Below, in pieces: positions 1 through 7,093 of a DNA stretch of 22,541 nucleotides (its first letter is position 1; every line of letters begins with the position of its first letter). Position numbers and translations under genes: made by a program. The notes below the pieces were generated by a model. It was not told where the DNA came from, ran no database searches, and saw nothing but the letters and a program-made list of their open reading frames with translations. Source of the DNA: CAYIGN01 sp964363055 (GTDB lineage Bacteria > Patescibacteriota > Minisyncoccia > Sungbacterales > HO2-52-23); contig CAYIGN010000003.1 in assembly GCA_964363055.1 (NCBI GenBank), positions 1 to 22,541 on the forward strand, given 5' to 3'.

Positions 1-81
1 TATTCAAACGTTTTCTGACCATCTATTTTGGTTACGTTTCGCACTAATTACCTTATAATTTTATTATAATTCTATATCAAG

Positions 82-519
82 TCACCTCGTTTCGCCCACG
101 ATACTTCTCACGTGCAGTTTCCCCACCATGTCAAAGTGGCCGCGTTTGGTGCCGTCCACCTCGCCTTCGCCGCACGGGACCGAACAATAAAACGGGAAGT
201 CGCCCTCCTGAGTGACGACAAACTCCACCTTGATTGTGCCGTTGGCGGGCATCCGTTGGGATACGCCGAAGGCGTCAATCGCAATGCCATGGTCGTAGTC
301 GTCTTCGTTGATAATCGTCGCGATGATCTTATCGCCGCGCTCGGCTTCAATAATCTCTGGTACAAAACTCCACGTATCTTTTTTGGCGATAATGGCGATC
401 TCGCGGATCTTACCCGTCACCACCGGCACGGACGCTTCCGGCAGTAAAAACAGGCGGTAGAGAATGCCGCCTAGAACAATCAAAACCCCGATGCCCACGA
501 GAATGAGGTATTTATTCAT
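82..519 (-). CDS. Membrane-anchored CuA-like cupredoxin
   Basis: The 145-residue protein has an N-terminal membrane segment (about residues 4-26) followed by a cupredoxin fold. Copper-ligand candidates are His77 (in DYDHG), Cys112 and Cys116 (FYCSVPCG), His128 and Met131 (HFDM). This is the ligand set of the CuA site of cytochrome oxidase subunit II and nitrous oxide reductase, where the loop is normally C-x3-C-x3-H-x2-M. Here the stretch between the second Cys and the His is 11 residues rather than 3. No oxidase subunit is encoded nearby, so electron transfer or copper carriage at the outer membrane face is inferred, not shown. The ATG overlaps the stop of the upstream HxHP-domain gene by 8 bases, which suggests translational coupling and a shared role. 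It could be a non-CuA copper chaperone. Confidence 0.8.
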   Translation of the reverse strand: MNKYLILVGIGVLIVLGGILYRLFLLPEASVPVVTGKIREIAIIAKKDTWSFVPEIIEAERGDKIIATIINEDDYDHGIAIDAFGVSQRMPANGTIKVEFVVTQEGDFPFYCSVPCGEGEVDGTKRGHFDMVGKLHVRSIVGETR

Positions 520-1702
520 TTACCCGCAAGAATTTCTTTACCGCCACGCTCAAAATCACGATGGCGATGAGCGAGATAACGGCAAGAACGCCCTGTGATA
601 CCCGAAGCGGCGCGCGCTCCTCTACCCTAACCCAGAATGCCGCGGTGAGCGCATCGCCGTCGCTCGCAAACGCCATCCCCCGCGGCCGGGATTGGGCGAA
701 TAATTTATAGAATCCGGCTTCGGGAAACGTGACTCTGAAATGAATCTCTTCGTCCTCCACTGGCGCGTCCGCCTGCCCCTCAAGGCCGCCATGCGCGAAA
801 GCGACAGGTATCCCTATAGACCCATGATGATTTTCCTCCATGCTGTCGGGGTGGCTGTGAATAAAATGTTTCAGGTCATCTTTGATTACCGCAAGATGCA
901 TCTCAGCATCCAAGAATGGCTCCACCTCCACCTCGCGGCCGAAAAGATCGTGGATGTCAAAGTGGAGTTCGGTCTCTACCCCTTTGATAATCGGCTCGCT
1001 GTAACCCAAAACCGTTTGATATTGACCGACAATCACCGAACGGCCGAAGGATATTTCTTTGCGCGGTATCGATCCCGAGCCGCCGACATCAAAGACGGGA
1101 TGCCCGAATGTATGCGTCACGCCACCTCTGGTCACTTGAGACCAGATTTTGTAGAGGCCCGGTCTTTCAAAGCGATGGACAGTAGTGAAGAAACCGGATA
1201 ATTCTTGGGCAGATGGTTGCGGATGAACCCCGTTAGAAGTCAGTTCCACAGGCGGAACAGCAGACGCTTCCAGCGTCTGACTTCTAACGGGGTGAATGTG
1301 GAAAAATTCGTCAAGATCGCTCCGTACGCCGACGACGTGCATCAATTTCTCATGCTCAATTTCAAGATCTGTCACCGGCACATTGCCCGGTTTTTGGTTC
1401 ACGAAAAAGTCAAGCCGCGTCGTGGTGCCGACGAAAACCGGCACGGGCGTGACGTTCAAATTGACCGCGAGCCCCTCGCTCACCTCTCCTTCTTCGTGAT
1501 AGCGCGCGGCGTTGTGATGATCAAGAGTTCCTACTCCCATCATTTCATCACCGTGCCCCATCCGATTTTCAACATTCTGATGCTGAAATCGAAGCGGCAA
1601 ATACAGCCCAAAAGTTACCGCCAAAAACGCCGTGAGCGCAGCATACAGCCAAAACCGCCAGGGCTGAAGTTTTTGCTCAATCATTTTTTCTTCTTCGGTC
1701 AT
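512..1702 (-). CDS. Membrane protein with two HxHP metal-binding-like domains
   Basis: This is a membrane-anchored extracytoplasmic protein with an N-terminal transmembrane segment and another near the C-terminus (VLAVISLIAIVILSVAV), ending in a short basic tail. Between them are two related domains, each with an E-x-x-MH-x(2)-V...DL..F.H.HP signature: HEKLMHVVGVRSDLDEFFHIHP and DAEMHLAVIKDDLKHFIHSHP give the two copies. A His/Met-rich linker (MGHGDEMMG, LDHHN) precedes them. The histidine pattern and the coupling to a downstream CuA-like cupredoxin suggest copper or other metal handling; this is inference. The frame opens upstream at a TTG (1744), but I prefer ATG 1702, which lies 28 bases after the preceding gene; ATG 1684 is also possible. 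The first domain carries a palindromic insertion directly after its HHP-type motif (see 1228-1292). Confidence 0.75.
   Translation of the reverse strand: MTEEEKMIEQKLQPWRFWLYAALTAFLAVTFGLYLPLRFQHQNVENRMGHGDEMMGVGTLDHHNAARYHEEGEVSEGLAVNLNVTPVPVFVGTTTRLDFFVNQKPGNVPVTDLEIEHEKLMHVVGVRSDLDEFFHIHPVRSQTLEASAVPPVELTSNGVHPQPSAQELSGFFTTVHRFERPGLYKIWSQVTRGGVTHTFGHPVFDVGGSGSIPRKEISFGRSVIVGQYQTVLGYSEPIIKGVETELHFDIHDLFGREVEVEPFLDAEMHLAVIKDDLKHFIHSHPDSMEENHHGSIGIPVAFAHGGLEGQADAPVEDEEIHFRVTFPEAGFYKLFAQSRPRGMAFASDGDALTAAFWVRVEERAPLRVSQGVLAVISLIAIVILSVAVKKFLRVNE
1228..1292. repeat. In-frame palindromic element inside a coding gene
   Basis: The outer arms are a perfect 16-bp inverted repeat: CCCCGTTAGAAGTCAG at 1228-1243 and its reverse complement at 1277-1292. 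Inside are two further hairpins: GTTCC/GGAAC (1243-1258) and a perfect 8-bp stem CAGACGCT/AGCGTCTG with a 3-base loop (1261-1279), which competes with the outer stem. The 65-bp unit lies within the reading frame of the HxHP protein and encodes an extra segment of about 21 residues, flanked by HP on both sides, that has no counterpart in the second domain. Such architecture recalls REP/RAYT-type or Rickettsia palindromic elements that insert without breaking frames. I see no second copy in the window. Confidence 0.85.
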
Positions 1703-1730
1703 GCCGATGACTATACCCCTGTCACTTTTT

Positions 1731-2150
1731 TCATATCTTTTCAAGGACGGCGCGGTTGAATTCTTTCAGCAGCGGTCTGAAGTCCCGATAGAGCGCGGCG
1801 GTTCGCTCCTCAAAATCGAGCCGGAAATCCGCGGAGTGCTCAAAAAGTAACGCGCCGTGCGAGATCGCGTCAAACCGCAGCTCAAGCGATGCGCGCTCCA
1901 AAAACACAATGTCAATCGTGCGGAAATTGCTCATATCAAATGCTTCGGAAAATATATCAAAAAGTTTATTATATACCCTTGTCGTATTACCTCTCGCGAC
2001 GCTCGGGTCGGTAAACACCACGCCGATGTCAATATCGCTTGAAAGCCCCGCGACGCCCTCGGCGTGAGAACCGAAAAGATACACTAAACCTATCTGAAGG
2101 ACTTTCAGTTTTTCGGCCTGAATTTCTTTTTTTTGTATATCAAACCGCAT
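1731..2150 (-). CDS. MNT-type nucleotidyltransferase (MntA-like)
   Basis: The 139-residue protein has the minimal nucleotidyltransferase core: LFGSHAEG (Gly27-Ser28), then SSDIDIGV with Asp39 and Asp41, and a third acidic residue Asp80 in TIDIVFLE. The family transfers nucleotides; MntA members act as antitoxins by adenylylating a HEPN-domain RNase toxin. All three catalytic acidic residues are present, so it should be active. No HEPN gene is adjacent, so its partner is missing, elsewhere or different. The start is set by an ATG that follows a promoter-like TTGTAT-N17-TATCGT by 6 bases with no ribosome-binding site. Downstream, 28 bases separate it from the HxHP-domain gene. Confidence 0.85.
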   Translation of the reverse strand: MRFDIQKKEIQAEKLKVLQIGLVYLFGSHAEGVAGLSSDIDIGVVFTDPSVARGNTTRVYNKLFDIFSEAFDMSNFRTIDIVFLERASLELRFDAISHGALLFEHSADFRLDFEERTAALYRDFRPLLKEFNRAVLEKI

Positions 2151-2156
2151 ATCGGC

Positions 2157-2185
2157 ACGATAGCATAAGGAACATCTTGATACAA
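2157..2185 (-). promoter_or_regulatory. Promoter of the MNT nucleotidyltransferase, leaderless type
   Basis: A -35-like TTGTAT (2180-2185), a 17-base spacer and a -10-like TATCGT (2157-2162), both read on the minus strand, lie 6 bases before the ATG at 2150. Matches to consensus are modest (4/6 each), but the spacing equals that of stronger promoters at 8910, 9664 and 16922. Confidence 0.5.
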
Positions 2186-2195
2186 GAAATAAGCG

Positions 2196-2272
2196 TCATT
2201 CCCCACTCGTTTCCCATGCGGCCCGAGAAAAAATCTTCAACACGTCAAAGCGCGAGACCACGCCGCTGACTA
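2196..2272 (-). pseudogene. C-terminal remnant of a CBS-domain gene
   Basis: Read on the minus strand from 2270, the frame gives VSGVVSRFDVLKIF followed by ten unrelated residues and TGA. This matches almost exactly the C-terminal end of the intact CBS gene at 4467-4979 (VVGVVSRYDVLKIF). There is no start codon and no upstream CBS sequence; it is joined directly to a truncated nucleotidyltransferase head. It is a deletion remnant, not a working gene. Confidence 0.8.
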
Positions 2273-2398
2273 TACCCCGCTACTTCCTTCATGCGCGCGG
2301 TCTTGGGCCTGCGACCCGAATACAAAAGCCATCACGACGTCGTCGCGGTTTTCAAAATATTCCTTAAGTTTTTGGAGTTTTTCCTCGCGATCGTCCAT
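2270..2398 (-). pseudogene. N-terminal remnant of a second MNT nucleotidyltransferase
   Basis: From ATG 2398 the frame encodes 42 residues, including FVFGSQAQDRAHEGSS, the characteristic Gly-Ser motif of MNT-type nucleotidyltransferases. It then hits TAG exactly where the catalytic DxD should appear. The sequence beyond is the tail of a CBS gene, so a deletion has fused the two. The head still has a promoter-like sequence upstream (2405-2433), so it may be transcribed, but it cannot make an active enzyme. It is distinct in sequence from the intact MNT gene just downstream. Confidence 0.8.
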
Positions 2399-2404
2399 GG
2401 GTAC

Positions 2405-2433
2405 ACTATACCATGGAAATCACGACCAGTGAA
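2405..2433 (-). promoter_or_regulatory. Promoter-like sequence before the MNT remnant
   Basis: An extended -10, TGGTATAGT (core 2405-2410 on the minus strand), lies 6 bases before ATG 2398. A weak -35, TTCACT, sits 17 bases further upstream (2428-2433). The geometry is the same leaderless arrangement seen elsewhere in the window. Confidence 0.45.
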
Positions 2434-2502
2434 CCCTGCACCACAGCTTTACAGCCGTGGCCTTGGTGCTGGGTTACACCCATGGCTTTCTGTGGTGCGG
2501 GG
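2434..2502. repeat. Long-spaced inverted repeat in the 2399-2572 gap
   Basis: CCCTGCACCACAG at 2434-2446 pairs with CTGTGGTGCGGGG at 2490-2502, 13 bp with one mismatch. Further partial pairing (CCGTGG/CCATGG) occurs inside. It lies downstream of the peptidase C-terminal frame and upstream of the decayed nucleotidyltransferase. No T-tract follows, so an intrinsic terminator is not supported; a degraded mobile element or REP-like repeat is possible. I see no gene in 2503-2572. Confidence 0.5.
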
Positions 2503-2572
2503 TGAAGGAAACAAGCGTGAGGAGGCAGGGGTTGTAGATCTAAACGCGTGCGGGATCAATCCCCCTAGAGCA

Positions 2573-3046
2573 TCAAGGCACTACTTTCACTTCCACCGAA
2601 TCCAGGTAGATCGGCTCATTGGGGATACCATCCATGGTGGTGTCCACACCAAAGTAGAAGGTATAAGTACCCTGGGGAAGACCTGCCGTTGTGTCAGCAC
2701 TAAGGGGTGCTGCACCAAACGGCGCGTTGGGAGCACGAGGCATGGGTGTTTCAGAAGGCACGGGTGTTGGAGATGGTACGATCTGGAGAATGGTGGTGGT
2801 TGTAAGATTGAAGAGAGGCCCGGCATAGGCGCGAATAGGGGTATCAGAGCGCACCCAACCCTGCTGAGTCAGCCAGTGAGTATCAAAGGGCGTGGCAGCC
2901 ACTGCCCACCAGTCGGCGTTCTTTTCTCCCGCAATCCCAAGGGCCAGAGAGACGGCGACTGTCAAAGGATCTCGTGGATAGATCACAATAGGTCCTTCCG
3001 AGCCATTCACTTTGATATCCGGGTAACCGCAGGTATGTAGTCCCAT
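2573..3046 (-). CDS. Secreted-type C-terminal domain, probably split from the peptidase
   Basis: The 157-residue frame contains a globular domain starting YPDIKVNGSEGPIVI, then ADWWAVAATPF, a Pro/Thr-rich stretch (PSPTPVPSETP), and ending QGTYTFYFGVDTTMDGIPN...DSVEVKV. I recognise this as a recurring C-terminal domain of exported bacterial proteins, with no known function. The frame has no signal peptide of its own, and its first 13 codons overlap the end of the peptidase gene in another frame. The simplest reading is that it was the C-terminal domain of that secreted peptidase and was separated by a single-base change near 3015-3046. Translation by re-initiation at ATG 3046 is the alternative, but the product would lack an export signal. 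Confidence 0.6.
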   Translation of the reverse strand: MGLHTCGYPDIKVNGSEGPIVIYPRDPLTVAVSLALGIAGEKNADWWAVAATPFDTHWLTQQGWVRSDTPIRAYAGPLFNLTTTTILQIVPSPTPVPSETPMPRAPNAPFGAAPLSADTTAGLPQGTYTFYFGVDTTMDGIPNEPIYLDSVEVKVVP

Positions 3047-4449
3047 ACAAAAGTAGGATCTTGACCAGAATAGAATTGAACATTACCCGCCACCTCATCC
3101 ATTATACTGCCGTCGGGTCTTGGGGTTTTGTTTAAGATGGGGTTCTCGCGCCATCTACCGTTTCCGGTATCGTACTCTCGACCCTGAAACACGACCGTTT
3201 TAAGCCAGTTATATTTTTTTCTGAGCGCCGGACCGTCTTGAATCTTATCGCGAAATACTCTTCCTTGTAGTACATAAAGGGAGAAAGATTCGGCAAAATC
3301 TTCTGTCTGATACGGGTATGTCCTGAAATCAATAGTGCCTTTGGCCATCTTATACCCTATCTCGGCGCCGGCGTAGCCGGAAACAAAATCTCTTTCAAAA
3401 TCCACCCTGTCTTTTGTCTTCCAGTACTCGTGCTCGCCTTCTACCACTTTGTTCCACGAGATCTCATAAAAGGTCTCTGCGTCTACGATTGGCGGGCGTA
3501 CATAGCCCTCTATTGACACCGGAGACGCCAAGAAGTGACCGTACTCGTGTAAAAAGACACTGGCAGAATCGAAATCATTGGGCAATGACCATAGTTCGGT
3601 TGGTGGGTTTAGACCAGAGTACGCATAATAATGTCGATCAATGATCGGTGGCCACTGTTTGTCTTCCGGGTATCTGCGCGGGTAATAAAACTCACTAAAG
3701 TTGAGCAAGCTTGACCGATCCTCGGTCCTGATACGCGTTGGGAGCGCTTCGAGGAGTCGCTTGTAAAGGAATCCCCTATGATCCTTGGCGGGAAAGTTTG
3801 GGATGCCTTCCGCGAGATCCTGATAGATAGAGAGCTTCTCCGCTTGTCTGGCCTTTTTCGATTCATCTCGCCAGAGAAGCGCATCCAAAGCAAGAAGGGT
3901 TTTTTTGGTTATGACATCAGTTAGGGGAAGATTGTGATCCTTCTGGAATCTATTAATGAGGCGCAAACCCGGCCGGTATGCCGAGCCTTGTCCTTTGAAA
4001 TCCGTCGGTGGCGGCAGATATTCAAATCCTCCATAACCCAATTGTCGTAATCCGCTTAAAAATTTGAAGGCAAATGTATCAACCTGGCCGAAGCTCTCGG
4101 TACCCGGCGGCCCGCCAGTGACAAGCTTAAATTCCATGATGCTATAATCACGGATCTCACCAGAAATGATACCCAGAGCTGTCTTATCTTCTTTGAAAAA
4201 ACGGCTCCTCAATGACTTCTGACCTGCTGTCGAGATCCCCGAGGAGTCGGATGCTCCTGCGTTGGATAGACTGCCGCTCCGGTTGGCAACCAAGATAACA
4301 CCCGCAACAGTTCCGGCCAGAACGCCGATGACCAGACACGCTTGCCACGCCCGAATATGCGTCTTACCCACCAAGGCATAATCCTTTTTGAGGGCTTGAA
4401 GAACGCGTTCAACCGCCGTGGTTGCTGGCAATGAAGAATGTTGTTCCAT
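3007..4449 (-). CDS. Membrane-anchored zinc metallopeptidase with PG-binding-like region
   Basis: The 480-residue protein has a cytoplasmic N-terminus, one membrane segment (about residues 36-55) and a large extracytoplasmic part. Residues about 130-190 (LRQLGYGG ... INRFQKDHNLPLTDVITKKT) resemble a peptidoglycan-binding type 1 domain. The peptidase signature is HEYGH at 301-305 (two zinc His plus the catalytic Glu), and AES at 386-388 offers the third zinc ligand, Glu387, as in gluzincin-type enzymes of the lethal-factor-like group. A cell-wall or surface-protein substrate is inferred from the anchor and wall-binding region. It begins 17 bases after the CBS gene, at the end of the redox/esterase run. 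The C-terminus ends soon after WDYIPAV, where the overlapping frame 2573-3046 continues with a typical secreted domain, so the protein may be frameshift-truncated. Confidence 0.8.
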   Translation of the reverse strand: MEQHSSLPATTAVERVLQALKKDYALVGKTHIRAWQACLVIGVLAGTVAGVILVANRSGSLSNAGASDSSGISTAGQKSLRSRFFKEDKTALGIISGEIRDYSIMEFKLVTGGPPGTESFGQVDTFAFKFLSGLRQLGYGGFEYLPPPTDFKGQGSAYRPGLRLINRFQKDHNLPLTDVITKKTLLALDALLWRDESKKARQAEKLSIYQDLAEGIPNFPAKDHRGFLYKRLLEALPTRIRTEDRSSLLNFSEFYYPRRYPEDKQWPPIIDRHYYAYSGLNPPTELWSLPNDFDSASVFLHEYGHFLASPVSIEGYVRPPIVDAETFYEISWNKVVEGEHEYWKTKDRVDFERDFVSGYAGAEIGYKMAKGTIDFRTYPYQTEDFAESFSLYVLQGRVFRDKIQDGPALRKKYNWLKTVVFQGREYDTGNGRWRENPILNKTPRPDGSIMDEVAGNVQFYSGQDPTFVWDYIPAVTRISK

Positions 4450-4466
4450 ACCTCTTGACTCGCCTC

Positions 4467-4979
4467 TTATTTGAGAAGCGTAAAGATCTTCAACACGTCG
4501 TAGCGGCTGACCACGCCGACGACTTTTTTATTTTTGTCAATCACGGGGATGGGGTTGACGCGGTGGTGGTCGCGGAATTCGGCGACCACTTTCTCAAACG
4601 GCGCGTCATCCCGAAGCGTCAAGGGGTCGCTATTCATCACGTCTTTGACTTTCAAATCCTGCAATTCTTTGACTTCATTCTGAAATTGACTGCGGTCTTT
4701 GCGATACACCGGCAACTCCGCGAGAATTTTCTGGAACGTCGGCAGATGCAGAGACGATCCCTTCACGATCAAATCATATTCCGTAAGAATCCCCGCGAGT
4801 TTATTCTCCGCATCCACCACCGGCACGCCGTCCACATTATGTTTTGCGATTAAATCGTGCGCCTCAAAAACCGAGGTCTCGGGATGCACCGATACCACCT
4901 CGCGGGTCATGATGTCTTGGATGGTTGGGTGAGGCATACGTCTACTCATTCGCCAGAGGGAGTGCTCCTTGTTCATCAT
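4467..4979 (-). CDS. Tandem CBS-domain protein
   Basis: The 170-residue protein consists of two CBS motifs. The first starts at TIQDIMTREVVSVHPETSV with DGVPVVD...LAGILTEYDLI; the second starts at KVKDVMNSDPLTLRDDAPF with NPIPVID...VVGVVSRYDVL. CBS pairs bind adenine nucleotides or S-adenosylmethionine and usually act as regulatory modules; no effector domain is attached here. The two ATGs at 4979 and 4976 are both possible starts. The start overlaps the position where the upstream esterase would end (TGA at 4976-4978) if its premature TGA were absent, so the two genes were once coupled by an ATGA overlap. A remnant of a near-identical C-terminus lies at 2196-2272, showing that the gene was duplicated locally. 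Confidence 0.9.
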   Translation of the reverse strand: MMNKEHSLWRMSRRMPHPTIQDIMTREVVSVHPETSVFEAHDLIAKHNVDGVPVVDAENKLAGILTEYDLIVKGSSLHLPTFQKILAELPVYRKDRSQFQNEVKELQDLKVKDVMNSDPLTLRDDAPFEKVVAEFRDHHRVNPIPVIDKNKKVVGVVSRYDVLKIFTLLK

Positions 4980-5020
4980 TGTGGTGCGCCGCCCGGGCGC
5001 GGGTGCGTTTCAAAAAATTC

Positions 5021-5959
5021 TCAGAATACTTCGGTCGCGTTGATGTTTCCCGTTGCATGTCCTGTGATGAGCTCCTTGGTAGGATTTGGAGGCCAACTAT
5101 GCCCCATACCGTTTACGATGTAATACACAAGATCGGCACCGCGATCACAATCCAAAAAAGTGTACTTATCAACGCTGGTGCCGTCATCTATTGCGGGAGG
5201 AACGTGTGTGATGGTTGGCGTTGGGTTGCAACGGTTATTTGATGCCCACAACTGCATCGTCGCTTCGGCTGAAAGCACTTCGCCATTTTCGCCGTATCGC
5301 GCGGCAATACCAGTGAGTTCTCCTCCCCCCAATGGCACAAGCGGGTCTGCGTCGCCCTGAATGCCGACGACGGCCACCAGATGCGTTGGTTTGCATGCGG
5401 CGGCGACGGTTGTTACCGGCGGCCCGATGTCCGGGCCTATGGCAGCTAGAATATCCGACATCTCGCATCCGAGACGATTTGCCATCATACCCCCGTTTGA
5501 AACGCCGGTCGCATAGATGCGCTTCTCATCTATTGAGTAACGCGACGCAAGGTTCGTAACGAGCGCACGGATAAACGCGACATCGTCTATCTTGTCGCGG
5601 TCGGGAGCTTTCTCGTGAATGAGGCCGTTGTTCCAGGTGTTGTCTATACCATCAGGGAATACGGCTATAAATCCTTCTTTATCGGCTTTGTCAGGAAAGG
5701 CGGTCTGCTCGGCGATTTTTTGACCAGATCCTTTACCGCCGTGGAGCACGATAACGAGAGGATGAGATTTGCAGGTTTGATATCCGGAGGGAATATGCAA
5801 AAGATAGGTGCGCGTGCGGCCGTCAACGACAAGGGATTCGCGATGACCACCGGGCAGGAAAGAATATGTTGTCTCCCTCTTTCCCATTTTCTGCCTCACA
5901 ACGATGACTCCCGCCACAAGGACAGCAAGTATAATGAGAAAGACGACAATTTTTTTCAT
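5021..5959 (-). CDS. Secreted esterase of the PHB-depolymerase/LpqC type, shortened
   Basis: The 312-residue alpha/beta-hydrolase has an N-terminal membrane or signal segment (residues 4-21). It shows the oxyanion region VLHGG, the nucleophile elbow GVSNGG (Ser154), the acid GDADPLV (Asp205) and the catalytic GMGHSWP (His287). The family includes polyhydroxybutyrate depolymerases, feruloyl esterases and LpqC; the substrate is not evident. It is a paralogue of the next gene (5972-7093). Five cysteines lie in the exported part, so disulfides are likely. The frame ends in TGA immediately after NATEVF, whereas the paralogue continues with WAFFKAHPKE. Reading past the TGA gives EFFETHP and a second TGA overlapping the CBS start, so the last 15 residues appear to have been lost by a Trp-to-stop change. 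All catalytic residues are retained. Confidence 0.88.
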   Translation of the reverse strand: MKKIVVFLIILAVLVAGVIVVRQKMGKRETTYSFLPGGHRESLVVDGRTRTYLLHIPSGYQTCKSHPLVIVLHGGKGSGQKIAEQTAFPDKADKEGFIAVFPDGIDNTWNNGLIHEKAPDRDKIDDVAFIRALVTNLASRYSIDEKRIYATGVSNGGMMANRLGCEMSDILAAIGPDIGPPVTTVAAACKPTHLVAVVGIQGDADPLVPLGGGELTGIAARYGENGEVLSAEATMQLWASNNRCNPTPTITHVPPAIDDGTSVDKYTFLDCDRGADLVYYIVNGMGHSWPPNPTKELITGHATGNINATEVF

Positions 5960-5971
5960 GGTTTAAGACAA

Positions 5972-7093
5972 TTATTCCTTTGGATGCGCCTTGAAAAATG
6001 CCCAGATTATCTCGTTCGCGTTCATATCTTGGCTGGTCTTGCCGATCACAAGCTCCCGTAAATACTGAAACCCTTGAGGCCAGGTATGACCGGCGCCGAT
6101 GATCTTGTAGTGCACAACATCGCCGTTTCCTTTGCATCCGGCGTATGTCTCGCGCGCGATGCGCGGGCCGCCGTCTGAAATATCGTGGAGAGGCCCAAAC
6201 CCGCCAATTGACGTCCCGTCGGGAAGGGTCATCACAGCGGGATGAGGATCGCATCCGTTCCTTGCCGCCCAGTCGCGCACGGTTTGGGGAATTGATATTC
6301 TTGTTCTTTTGTCGGGAGACATATTGCTAGTTCCACCCATGTAAGGCCAGAACTGATCGTCGGTGCCGTGTATGTCGAGAACGGGCACCGGCCTTCCCGG
6401 GGCACATGATTCACTCGTAGAAAACTGGTTACCCGCGGCAAGCGGAGCGATCGCGGCGATACGATCCGCCATCTGGCATCCTAAACGATGACTCATGGAA
6501 CCGCCATTGGAGAGGCCGGTGGCATAGACGCGCGCGCGATCCACATTCACAACGGATTCCATGTCATCCAACAGGTCGTTGAAGTAGCGGATGTCGTCAA
6601 TGCCCGCATCGCACGCAAAATCTCCCGCGCAGGCAAAACCGTCTTTCCCTCCACCGGAGTTCCATCGGCGCCCTTCTCCCAATGCGCTGTCCGGATTTAC
6701 CGTACCGTTGGGATACGCGACTATAAACCCTTCTCTATCCGCGAGTTTATTTAAACATTTTGGATCGTCGGGGTTCCCGTTGGGACAAGTCATCTGTGCC
6801 GCCCACGTGCTGTTTCCCCCTCCACCGTGTATGACCACAACGACGGGCGTGGGTGTTGAGGGATCGTATCCCGGAGGAACGTGCACGTCATACGCTCGAT
6901 GCGTCCATCCCGGGAGTGGGCGCGTAGAATCGCCCGCGGAGATCGACTGAGCAGCCGGGGCGACCGACCTCGGCCGAGGAGTGGCCTCTCCTCCCCTCCT
7001 CTTTTTGAGCGCGACGACACCGGCAGTAACGCCGATAACCAACACCAGAATCAGTGACGCTCGCCATATTTTCCGTACCGTTAGTTGCATCAT
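5972..7093 (-). CDS. Secreted esterase of the PHB-depolymerase/LpqC type
   Basis: The 373-residue alpha/beta-hydrolase has an N-terminal membrane or signal segment (residues 13-29) and a Pro/Ser-rich linker. Its signatures are VVIHGGGG (oxyanion hole), GLSNGGSM (Ser195), HGTDD (Asp245 or 246) and GAGHTWP (His336). Eight cysteines in the mature part, spaced in pairs (CPNGNPDDPKC, CAGDFAC), point to a disulfide-bonded exported enzyme; this fits its position directly after a CcdA-like transporter. The frame is open upstream, but ATG 7093 is chosen because it forms a 4-base ATGA overlap with the CcdA stop. Twelve bases separate it from its paralogue downstream. The polyester or aryl-ester substrate cannot be told from sequence. 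Confidence 0.88.
   Translation of the reverse strand: MMQLTVRKIWRASLILVLVIGVTAGVVALKKRRGGEATPRPRSVAPAAQSISAGDSTRPLPGWTHRAYDVHVPPGYDPSTPTPVVVVIHGGGGNSTWAAQMTCPNGNPDDPKCLNKLADREGFIVAYPNGTVNPDSALGEGRRWNSGGGKDGFACAGDFACDAGIDDIRYFNDLLDDMESVVNVDRARVYATGLSNGGSMSHRLGCQMADRIAAIAPLAAGNQFSTSESCAPGRPVPVLDIHGTDDQFWPYMGGTSNMSPDKRTRISIPQTVRDWAARNGCDPHPAVMTLPDGTSIGGFGPLHDISDGGPRIARETYAGCKGNGDVVHYKIIGAGHTWPQGFQYLRELVIGKTSQDMNANEIIWAFFKAHPKE

Noticed and set aside
1..81. Promoter in the AT-rich left edge (TATAAT-like strings on both strands)
   Set aside because: No -35 at a proper distance on the plus strand, and any leftward gene lies outside the window.
740..1759. Plus-strand open frames opposite the HxHP-domain gene
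   Set aside because: Low-complexity, Arg/His-rich shadows with no start signals; the minus-strand frame has clear domains.
5021..5023. TGA read as Trp or Gly (alternative genetic code)
   Set aside because: CcdA, DoxX-upstream ORF, cyclophilin and other genes end in TGA overlapping the next ATG, so TGA works as a stop here; a nonsense change explains the esterase.
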